Both the position numbers and the translations under genes were made by a program. Of a stretch of 64,000 nucleotides of DNA, positions 57,509 through 64,000 are shown piece after piece. The notes below the pieces were generated by a model. It was not told the origin of the DNA, ran no database searches, and saw only the letters and a program-made list of their open reading frames with translations. Origin of the DNA: Lysobacterales bacterium (GTDB lineage: Bacteria; Pseudomonadota; Gammaproteobacteria; Xanthomonadales; Rhodanobacteraceae); NCBI GenBank assembly GCA_002632325.1, contig NSJK01000004.1:1-64000 (forward strand). Reading direction: 5' to 3'. The number at the start of each line of letters is the position of its first letter. Position 1 is the first letter of the stretch.

Positions 57509-58882
57509 ATGCCGATCCGAGACATCCGCCAACTGCTCGAGGCCGAACTGACCACACTGGCGCCGGGTCCGATTCTCGTCGCCTTCAGCGGTGGTCTGGA
57601 TTCGACCACGCTCCTGCATGCGCTTGCGCAAAGCCCGGCTGCGCGCGAACGCGGTCTGCGTGCGGTGCACGTCAATCACGGCCTGCATTCCGACAGCGCG
57701 ATGTGGGAACGCCACTGTCAGGCCTTCGCCAGCGCACTCGGTGTCGAGATCCTGCTGCGCCGGGTCGAGGTCGCGCGCCGTTCCGATCTGGGTCTGGAAG
57801 CCAGCGCGCGGCGCGCGCGCTACGGCGAAATCGAAACCCTGCTCGGCGTTGGCGAGATCCTCGCGCTCGCCCATCATCGCGATGACCAGACCGAAACCGT
57901 GCTGCTCAAGCTGCTGCGCGGCGCCGGCCCCGAGGGCATGGGCGCGATGCGGCCGTTGCGCCGGCTGGGTCAGGGTCTGGCTTGGCGGCCGCTGCTTGGC
58001 CTGCCGCGTGCAAGCTTGCGTGAATACACGGTTGGCCACGGCCTGCAGTGGCTGAGCGACCCGAGCAACGACGATCCGGGCATCGATCGCAACTACCTGC
58101 GTCTGCAGGTGCTGCCGCGCATCCTCGCGCGCTGGCCCGAAGCCGGAGCGAGCATCGCCTTGAGCTCGAACTGGGCACGCGATGTCGCCGCTTACGTCGA
58201 CACGCAGGCCCAACACGCACTCGCGGGCGTGCGCGGTCTGGATCCGGCCACGCTGCGTTTTCGCGAATGGCTCGATCTGCCCGCGGCCCTGCGCGATCCG
58301 GTCCTGCGCCAATGGCTGCGCGGCATGGGTCTGGCCGAGCCCACGCATTTTCAGGCGAGCGAACTGCTGCGTCAGATCAGCGAAGCGGGCGAAGATCGCC
58401 AGCCTTGCGTGCGCTGGCCCGGCGTCGAAGTGCGTCGCTACCGCGATCTGTTGTTCGCGATGCGCCCGGTGCAATATCCGCCGCACGACTGGCATGGCGA
58501 GTTCGACGGCCGCGACCTGCAGTTGCCGCTCGATCTCGGCATTCTGCGTCTGGCCAGTTCCAGGACCGATGCACGCCTGCCGCAGACATTGCAGGTGCGC
58601 TTTCGGCGCGGCGGCGAAAGCTTGCGCCTGTCCGGCGACGGCCCCACCCGCGAACTGCGTGACCTGCTGCAGGAGTCTGGCGTGCCGCCGTGGCAGCGTG
58701 CACGCCTGCCGCTGCTGTTCGATGCCGACGAACGCCTGCTTGCAGTCGCGGACCTGTATCTGGCCGCCGATGCATCGGCGCTGCTCGTGCCACTCGATGC
58801 ACGCATCGAGTGGCACGATCCGAGCCGCGCGCAAGCAGCCAAATCGCGTGACGCGGTTGATCTTGCCGATGGCCTGAGCTAG
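57509..58882 (+). CDS. tilS: tRNA(Ile)-lysidine synthetase
   Basis: 457 residues (E. coli 432) from the ATG at 57509. PP-loop '[16 protein letters not shown]' near residue 27, then '[18 protein letters not shown]' and '[21 protein letters not shown]'. The C-terminal TilS domain holds the tRNA-binding 'FRRGGESLR' and '[23 protein letters not shown]'. It modifies C34 of the CAU-anticodon tRNA-Ile2 to lysidine, so it is essential. xseB starts 11 bases downstream. Confidence 0.95.
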   Translation: MPIRDIRQLLEAELTTLAPGPILVAFSGGLDSTTLLHALAQSPAARERGLRAVHVNHGLHSDSAMWERHCQAFASALGVEILLRRVEVARRSDLGLEASARRARYGEIETLLGVGEILALAHHRDDQTETVLLKLLRGAGPEGMGAMRPLRRLGQGLAWRPLLGLPRASLREYTVGHGLQWLSDPSNDDPGIDRNYLRLQVLPRILARWPEAGASIALSSNWARDVAAYVDTQAQHALAGVRGLDPATLRFREWLDLPAALRDPVLRQWLRGMGLAEPTHFQASELLRQISEAGEDRQPCVRWPGVEVRRYRDLLFAMRPVQYPPHDWHGEFDGRDLQLPLDLGILRLASSRTDARLPQTLQVRFRRGGESLRLSGDGPTRELRDLLQESGVPPWQRARLPLLFDADERLLAVADLYLAADASALLVPLDARIEWHDPSRAQAAKSRDAVDLADGLS

Positions 58883-58893
58883 CGTTCGCGCCC

Positions 58894-59154
58894 ATGCCGA
58901 ACAAGCCCGCGACCCAGCCAGCCGAGCCGAGCTTCGAGCACTCGCTAGACGAGCTCGAACAACTGGTTTCGCGCATGGAGCATGGCGACCTCAGCCTTGA
59001 TGACTCATTGCAATCTTTCGAGCGCGGGATTGCGCTCTATCGCGACTGTCAGGGCGCGCTCGACCGCGCCAAACTGCGTGTGGATCAATTGCTCGACCCC
59101 GCCAATCCCGATGCGGCGCAGCCGTTCGACGAAGATCGCGACGAGCATCCGTGA
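58894..59154 (+). CDS. xseB: Exonuclease VII small subunit
   Basis: 86 residues, family-typical: '[32 protein letters not shown]' covers the two-helix XseB fold, followed by '[12 protein letters not shown]' and an acidic tail. It partners with XseA (not in this window) to degrade single-stranded DNA. 11 bases after tilS and before ispA on the same strand. Confidence 0.95.
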   Translation: MPNKPATQPAEPSFEHSLDELEQLVSRMEHGDLSLDDSLQSFERGIALYRDCQGALDRAKLRVDQLLDPANPDAAQPFDEDRDEHP

Positions 59155-59251
59155 GCAAGATCGCATGCGGCGCATCTTTTCGCGCGAATTCTTGTGAATC
59201 GGTGCCCGGTGGCCATCTGCCTCAACTCAGCACGGCACGGACTGCAGCACC

Positions 59252-60145
59252 TTGAAAGAACTGTCGGCCGAACTTCTGGCCTTGTCGGCGCGCGCCGATG
59301 CCGCGCTCGCGCAGGCCCTGCCGCCTGAGTCGCTGCCTCCGGTCGAGCTGCATCGAGCGATGCGCTATGCCGTGCTCGGTGGCGGCAAGCGTCTGCGACC
59401 GCTGCTCGTGTATGCGACGGGAAATGCCTTCGCTGCGTCGCTCGACAAGCTTGATTCGAGCGCCGTGGCGGTCGAAGTCATCCATGCCTACTCGCTGGTC
59501 CACGACGACCTCCCGGCGATGGACGATGACGCGCTGCGGCGCGGCCGCCCCACCTGCCATGTCGCCTTCGGCGAGGCGATGGCGATCCTCGCGGGGGACG
59601 CCCTGCAGGCGCTCGCCTTTGAAGTCCTCGCCGGTGATTGCGCGCTCGCCACGGCGCCGAAGCGCCATCTGGCCATGCTGCGCACGCTGGCAGGCGCCTG
59701 CGGCTCGCACGGGATGGCCGGCGGACAGGCGCTCGACCTCGCAGCGGTCGGTCACAGGCTCACGCCTGCCGAGCTCGAACGCATGCACGTCCACAAGACC
59801 GGCGCGCTGATCCGCGCCAGCGTGCGTCTGGGCGCCCTTGCGGCCGGCTGCGAAGATGGTGCCGTGTTGGCGGCACTCGAAGACTATGGCCATGCCATCG
59901 GCCTCGCCTTCCAGATCCGTGATGACCTGCTCGACATCGAAGGGGCGACCGCGCAACTGGGCAAGACCGCAGGCAAGGACGCGACCGCGAACAAGCCGAC
60001 CTATCCGGCCATCCTCGGCGTCGATGCCTCACGTCGACAGCTCAGCGAACTGACTGCGCGTGCCGAAGCCGCGATCGACGTGCCCGGCCTCGATGCACGC
60101 CTGCTGCGCGAGCTCGCGCGCTTCGTCGCCCTGCGCGAGAGCTGA
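59252..60145 (+). CDS. ispA: Farnesyl diphosphate synthase (geranyltranstransferase)
   Basis: 297 residues (E. coli 299). The best start is a TTG at 59252 ('MKELSAELLALSARADAAL'); there is no in-frame ATG until the conserved core. First Asp-rich motif 'HDDLPAMDDD' (about 84-92), second 'IRDDLLDIEG' (about 222-231), plus 'GGGKRLRPLL'. It condenses IPP with DMAPP and GPP to farnesyl diphosphate for undecaprenol and quinone synthesis. The usual neighbour dxs is not here; panE converges instead, 17 bases away. Confidence 0.93.
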   Translation: MKELSAELLALSARADAALAQALPPESLPPVELHRAMRYAVLGGGKRLRPLLVYATGNAFAASLDKLDSSAVAVEVIHAYSLVHDDLPAMDDDALRRGRPTCHVAFGEAMAILAGDALQALAFEVLAGDCALATAPKRHLAMLRTLAGACGSHGMAGGQALDLAAVGHRLTPAELERMHVHKTGALIRASVRLGALAAGCEDGAVLAALEDYGHAIGLAFQIRDDLLDIEGATAQLGKTAGKDATANKPTYPAILGVDASRRQLSELTARAEAAIDVPGLDARLLRELARFVALRES

Positions 60146-60162
60146 GCAGAAAGACGCATCGC

Positions 60163-61077
60163 TCAGGCCGACGCGCGCCCTGCCTCGTACACGCGCAGGT
60201 GGCACAGCGCAGCGGTCAGCAGTGGCACGTCGAGGCCGAATCCGCTCGCGCGATGATGCAGGTCGCCAAGAATGTGCTCGACCTCGGTCGCTGCGCCGCG
60301 CTCGAGGTCGCGCAGCATCGAAGCCTTGAGCGGCGAGTCGGGCGTGGTCAGGGTGACGCGTGCGGCCTCTCGCGCTGCCGCTGCAACGGGATGGCCACTG
60401 CGCGCGGCAATCGCGCAGCATTCCGCGTACAGGCGCTCGATCACAGCCGCGCCGCCGTCGCTGGCAACGATCGGGCCGAGCGCGGCGCGCATCAGGCAGG
60501 TGATGCCGGCCAGCGTGGCAATGAAGGCGAACTTGTCCCACATCGCGGCAAGGATGTCGGGTCGCTCGATGGCCTGCGGCCCGAGTGCAAGCAAGGCCTC
60601 ACGTATCGACGCGGGAACCGGCATGTCGGCGTCGCGACTTCCGAAGCTCAGGCGTTCGAGCGTGCCGAACTGACGGATCGCACCATCGCTTTCGAGCGTG
60701 ACCGAGATATGGGCGAGGCCGCCGAGCACACGCTGCGCGCCGAATTGCGCATCGAGTCGATCAAGATGACGCAGACCGTTGAGCAGAGGCAACACGCGCG
60801 TATGCGGACCGACCGCAGACGCGATGGCGTCGATCGCATCATCGAGATCGCCCGCCTTGCACGACAGCAGCACCAGATCGAAGACCTGATCGACCGCGAC
60901 CAGCGTGCTCACGCGCTGACTGAATTCGAACTGGCGGCCCTGCACGCGCAGGCCGTGTTCATGCAGCAATGCAGCACGCGCTGGCCGCACGAGAAAGCTG
61001 ACATCGGCACCTGATTGCAGCAGGCGCGCACCGAAGAAGCCGCCTGTCGCACCGGCGCCGAGGATGAGGATGCGCAT
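60163..61077 (-). CDS. panE: 2-dehydropantoate 2-reductase
   Basis: 304 residues (E. coli 303). NADPH-binding 'ILILGAGATGGFFGARLLQSG' opens it; 'LLSCKAGDLDDAI' carries the conserved Lys-Ala, 'LPLLNGLRHLDRL' the second conserved block, and 'EVEHILGDLHHRA' the C-terminal helix residues. It reduces ketopantoate to pantoate for coenzyme A. The short-chain ketopantoate-like family is broad, so a related reductase is possible. It starts just upstream of the pilZ gene and may head the block to mltG in the opposite sense only by position: all of pilZ, holB, tmk and mltG are transcribed toward it. Confidence 0.88.
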   Translation of the reverse strand: MRILILGAGATGGFFGARLLQSGADVSFLVRPARAALLHEHGLRVQGRQFEFSQRVSTLVAVDQVFDLVLLSCKAGDLDDAIDAIASAVGPHTRVLPLLNGLRHLDRLDAQFGAQRVLGGLAHISVTLESDGAIRQFGTLERLSFGSRDADMPVPASIREALLALGPQAIERPDILAAMWDKFAFIATLAGITCLMRAALGPIVASDGGAAVIERLYAECCAIAARSGHPVAAAAREAARVTLTTPDSPLKASMLRDLERGAATEVEHILGDLHHRASGFGLDVPLLTAALCHLRVYEAGRASA

Positions 61078-61083
61078 CGCGCC

Positions 61084-61449
61084 CTACATCGTGTTGGTCG
61101 GGCGTTCCTGGCTGAGGATGCCGGCCAGCACCGACTCGATCTTGGTGCGCGCGACTTCGCCATCGGAGGATTCGTTGAACTGCACACCGATGCCGGCGAC
61201 CCGGTTGCCCTGGGCTCCGGCCGGCGTGATCCAGGCGACGCGTCCGGCCACCGGCAGGCGATCGCCCTCGTCCATCAAGGACAGCAGCAGGAACACTTCA
61301 TCGCCGAGGCTGTATTGCTTGGTGGTGGGCACGAACAGCCCGCCGCCACGCACGAAGGGCATGTAGGCATTGAACAACGCGCCCTTGTCCTTGATCGCGA
61401 GCGACAGGATGCCCTGTCGTGGCGCGCCGCCGCCGCTTGGTGTCGCCAT
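61084..61449 (-). CDS. pilZ: PilZ domain protein (type IV pilus assembly PilZ)
   Basis: 121 residues. 'LSLAIKDKGALFNAYMPFVRGGGLFVPTTKQY' and 'VFLLLSLMDEGDRLPVAGRVAWITP' match PilZ of the pilus type, which lacks the RxxxR c-di-GMP site (the N-terminus has no such Arg pair) and instead binds FimX and PilB in Xanthomonas and Pseudomonas. Located after holB (3 bases between), the conserved Xanthomonadales and Pseudomonas order tmk-holB-pilZ. Confidence 0.93.
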   Translation of the reverse strand: MATPSGGGAPRQGILSLAIKDKGALFNAYMPFVRGGGLFVPTTKQYSLGDEVFLLLSLMDEGDRLPVAGRVAWITPAGAQGNRVAGIGVQFNESSDGEVARTKIESVLAGILSQERPTNTM

Positions 61450-61452
61450 CTG

Positions 61453-62427
61453 TCAGCCTCGTTGCCTGGACTCGTCGCGCCGTGGCCACGTCCGCAGCAG
61501 ATCGAGCAGGAGCAAATCGATCCGCAAGGTCGTCGAAAGCAGGCCACGCGCGCGATTGGCATGGCCGAACCAGGCCACAAGCTTGGGGATTTCCCCCCGT
61601 GCGGTCAAGGACGGCGTTGCGGCAAGGGCGCGCTTGCGCGCCTCGTCGCGCGCGATCACCGCGGCAAACCACAGTCGTTCGGCCGGTCGATCCTGACTCC
61701 ATTGCTCGGCCAGTTCCTGCGCCTGACGCTGGCCGCGCTCGAATGCGGCGAGATCGCGGGCACAGGCCTCGCGCAGGGCCAGATTGGAGTCGCGGATCCA
61801 GTTCAGCGCCAACCCGGGGTTGCCCAGACTCGCCGCCAGCACCTCCTGCGCCTGCGCCGCCTCCACGCCCTGCACCTTGAGCCAGGCCAGCGCCGCGGCC
61901 GGCGTCGGCGCGGGCAGGTCGATGCGCTGGCAGCGGCTGCGGATCGTCGCCGGCAGTCGCGCCGGATCATCGGCAAGCAAGACGATCACGGTGGCGGTCG
62001 CCGGTTCTTCGAGCGTCTTGAGCAAGGCGTTGGCGGCATTGGCATTGAGCCGGTCGGCCGGATCGATCACGGCAAGCTGCCAACCGCCGAACTGACTCGA
62101 CAGCGCGAGGCGCTGCGACAGGGCGCGCATCTGGTCGATGGTGATCTCGCTGCGCTGCTTGCCATCGTCGCGCAGCTCGAGGCCCACGCGGATCAGATCC
62201 GGATGCGTACCCGCCGCGAAAAGCAGGCACGCCCGGCACTGCCCGCAGGCACCATGCCGGAGATCGGCACGCTCGCACAACGCCGCTGCCGCGAAGGCAT
62301 CGGCGAGTGCGCGTTTGCCCAGACCCGCGGGCGCGGCAAACAGCAAGGCGTGGTGGAGACGTCGCTGCGACAGCGCCGCCATCAATGCCGTCCAGGCCGG
62401 CTGCAGCCAATCACCGAGCCCGTTCAT
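61453..62427 (-). CDS. holB: DNA polymerase III delta' subunit
   Basis: 324 residues (E. coli 334). AAA+ clamp-loader subunit: '[21 protein letters not shown]' is the P-loop-like region (degenerate, as in delta'), the zinc-binding cysteines are in '[19 protein letters not shown]', and '[17 protein letters not shown]' is the conserved sensor region. It helps load the sliding clamp. Its start overlaps the tmk stop by ATGA. Confidence 0.93.
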   Translation of the reverse strand: MNGLGDWLQPAWTALMAALSQRRLHHALLFAAPAGLGKRALADAFAAAALCERADLRHGACGQCRACLLFAAGTHPDLIRVGLELRDDGKQRSEITIDQMRALSQRLALSSQFGGWQLAVIDPADRLNANAANALLKTLEEPATATVIVLLADDPARLPATIRSRCQRIDLPAPTPAAALAWLKVQGVEAAQAQEVLAASLGNPGLALNWIRDSNLALREACARDLAAFERGQRQAQELAEQWSQDRPAERLWFAAVIARDEARKRALAATPSLTARGEIPKLVAWFGHANRARGLLSTTLRIDLLLLDLLRTWPRRDESRQRG

Positions 62428-63059
62428 TGCTTCACTCCGGCGCTGTCCAGGAATGCATCCAGTTCGGCGCAGGCAGCTGCGCGCACCGCCTCGAGCGGCT
62501 GGCTCGCATCGATGCTGCGGAAGCGCTGCGGCTCCTGCGCGGCGCGCTGACGATAGGTGCCGCGCACGCGCTCGAAGAAGGCCGCGCCCTCGGCTTCGAT
62601 GCGATCGCGCGGGCCGCGTGCGCCCGCGCGCGCGAGGCCCTGTTCGATCGGCAGATCGAGCAACAAGGTGAGATCGGCGCGCACGGGCGCCGCCCAGGCC
62701 TCAAGCGCAGCGATGCGTTCGAGCGGCTGGCCACGCCCGCCGCCCTGATAGGCATAGCTCGCGTCGGTGTAGCGATCCGACAGCACCCACTGCCCACGCG
62801 CGAGCGCGGGCGCGATGCGCTCACGCACATGCTGGGCGCGCGCGGCGAACACCAGCAGCAATTCGCTTTCCGCGCACAGGCCCGCGTGGGCCGGATCGAG
62901 CATGAGTGCGCGTGCAGCCTCACCGAAGGCGGTGCCACCGGGCTCACGCGTCACCACCACATCGATGCCGCGACTCGCAAGGCGCTCGCGCAGGGCATCG
63001 AGCACGCTGCTCTTGCCTGCGCCCTCGCCCCCTTCGAGCGTGATCAATCGTCCGTTCAT
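62424..63059 (-). CDS. tmk: Thymidylate kinase
   Basis: 211 residues (E. coli 213) from the ATG at 63059. P-loop '[16 protein letters not shown]', the dTMP-binding '[14 protein letters not shown]', '[19 protein letters not shown]' and LID region '[20 protein letters not shown]'. It phosphorylates dTMP to dTDP. Starts and stops overlap the neighbours by ATGA on both sides (mltG upstream, holB downstream), so the block is one operon. Confidence 0.96.
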   Translation of the reverse strand: MNGRLITLEGGEGAGKSSVLDALRERLASRGIDVVVTREPGGTAFGEAARALMLDPAHAGLCAESELLLVFAARAQHVRERIAPALARGQWVLSDRYTDASYAYQGGGRGQPLERIAALEAWAAPVRADLTLLLDLPIEQGLARAGARGPRDRIEAEGAAFFERVRGTYRQRAAQEPQRFRSIDASQPLEAVRAAACAELDAFLDSAGVKQ

Positions 63060-64000
63060 TGGCCGCGCCGCAACTGGTACTTCTGCACGGCGCGATTGTG
63101 CGCGTCGAGCGTGGGCGAGAATTCGTGGCTGCCATCGCCGCGCGCGACGAAATACAGCGCATCGCCGGGCGCCGGATGCATGACGGCCTGCAACGCGTCG
63201 ATTCCCGGCAAGGCGATCGGTGTTGGCGGCAAGCCATCGCGCGTGTAGGTGTTCCAAGGCGTGTCGGCTTCCAGATCGCGGCGGCGGATGTTGCCGTCGT
63301 AGCTCGCACCCATGCCGTAGATCACGGTCGGATCGGTCTGCAGGCGCATGTGGAACTTGAGCCGACGCAGGAATACCCCGGCGATCTGCGGACGTTCGGC
63401 CGGCTGCGCGGTTTCCTTCTCGACGATCGAAGCGAGAATCAGCGCTTCATACGGCGAGGCCAGCCGCACCTCGTCCGCGCGCTGTGGCCACAACCTGGCA
63501 AGCGCCTTGTCCATTGCCTCGTGCGCACGCTTGAGGATGTCGAAATCGGACTCGCCCTTGACGAAGGAATAGGTCTCGGCGAGGAACCAGCCCTCGGGCT
63601 TGCCGTCGGCGATGTCGAGCCTGCGCGCGACGGCCTCGTCGCCGAGGCCAGGCAAGGTCTGCTCGAGTCCCGTCGCATTGGCCAGCGCAAGACGCAGTTG
63701 CTGGAAGGTCCAGCCATCGACGATGGTGAAATGGTGCTGCACCACATCGCCCGCCGCCATCTTGCGCAGCAGTTCGCGTGGCGTGAGCCCGGGCGTGAGC
63801 GCGTACTCGCCCGCATGCAGGCGCGCGGCAATTTTCGACTCGCGCCCAAGCACGCGCCAGTAAAGACTCGTGCGCATGTCACCGGCAATCAGCCCCTGCT
63901 CGCGCAACTGCGCAACGATGCGCGCGTAGTTGGCGCCGCGCGCGACTTCGAACGTGGTGCCGCTGTCGCTGATCGGCAGCGCGGTGTTGGTGTAGCTGCG
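63056..64000 (-). CDS. mltG: Endolytic murein transglycosylase MltG (5' end outside window)
   Basis: At least 315 residues; the frame is open to the window edge at 64000, so the N-terminus with its membrane anchor is missing. A TTG at 63907 is not the true start because the family match continues upstream ('[15 protein letters not shown]'). The LysM-like part is followed by the YceG core: '[22 protein letters not shown]' with the catalytic Glu, '[12 protein letters not shown]', '[14 protein letters not shown]'-like '[18 protein letters not shown]', and the terminal '[15 protein letters not shown]'. It cuts nascent glycan strands at the inner membrane. Its stop overlaps the tmk start (ATGA). 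Confidence 0.94.
   Translation of the reverse strand, partial: RSYTNTALPISDSGTTFEVARGANYARIVAQLREQGLIAGDMRTSLYWRVLGRESKIAARLHAGEYALTPGLTPRELLRKMAAGDVVQHHFTIVDGWTFQQLRLALANATGLEQTLPGLGDEAVARRLDIADGKPEGWFLAETYSFVKGESDFDILKRAHEAMDKALARLWPQRADEVRLASPYEALILASIVEKETAQPAERPQIAGVFLRRLKFHMRLQTDPTVIYGMGASYDGNIRRRDLEADTPWNTYTRDGLPPTPIALPGIDALQAVMHPAPGDALYFVARGDGSHEFSPTLDAHNRAVQKYQLRRGQ

Noticed and set aside
63056-63907. mltG starting at the TTG at 63907
   Set aside because: The same frame continues with family-like sequence to the window edge, so the gene is cut by the window rather than starting there.

Overview
The window looks like chromosome of a high-GC gammaproteobacterium of the order Xanthomonadales (Xanthomonadaceae/Rhodanobacteraceae type). 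Pointers: a roughly 1640-residue NAD-glutamate dehydrogenase, a short (254-residue) NAD kinase, a methionine synthase split into two genes behind an ArsR-methyltransferase gene, a class III PHA synthase pair, a GTAG-headed REP array, and the miaA-hfq-hflX-hflK-hflC and pilZ-holB-tmk-mltG gene orders. The lineage is an inference from gene content; there is no rRNA here. I see no prophage, intact insertion sequence or CRISPR array.

Layout. 1-1050: end of an unknown protein, then a tRNA-Ala/Glu/Asp cluster with its own promoter and terminator. 1.1-6 kb: secreted amidohydrolase, cold shock protein, a metalloprotease-like lipoprotein, small secreted proteins and NAD kinase. 6-11 kb: NAD-glutamate dehydrogenase. 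11.2-16.7 kb: an RND efflux operon whose third gene is a DUF3187-type protein instead of a TolC-like channel. 16.7-22.9 kb: methyltransferase, heparinase-like secreted enzyme, acyl-CoA dehydrogenase, membrane-bound AraC regulator, DCC protein and fatty acid desaturase. 23.0-23.5 kb: eight tandem REP units. 23.5-25.7 kb: a coupled pair of secreted hydrolases. 25.8-30.6 kb: ArsR-methyltransferase plus split metH, behind a good promoter with an operator-like palindrome. 31-34 kb: phaE-phaC with a PmtA-like methyltransferase. 34-41.8 kb: rlmL, ampD-like, tesB, bpt, purT. 41.8-49.2 kb: accessory-looking segment with a transglutaminase-like protein, an SPFH/Arc/CPBP operon with paired operator-like palindromes, a chain of palindromes resembling a small non-autonomous element, an M64 peptidase, a repeat-containing periplasmic protein and a VanY-like peptidase. 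49.2-64 kb: housekeeping genes (purA, hflC-hflK-hflX-hfq-miaA, a response regulator, tdh, tilS, xseB, ispA, panE, pilZ, holB, tmk, mltG).

The observations most likely to be new are: (1) two unrelated secreted enzymes, a heparinase-like protein and an M64 peptidase 26 kb apart, end in nearly the same tail (D-x-I-F-x-N-G-F-E), which may be a C-terminal sorting signal; (2) the SPFH/Arc/CPBP operon with two palindromes sharing an ATC-T5-GAT core; (3) a PhaE subunit carrying a histone-H1-like Lys/Ala tail of the kind otherwise known from PhaF phasins; (4) the palindrome chain at 45.5 kb; (5) DUF4124 domains fused to two different protease folds.
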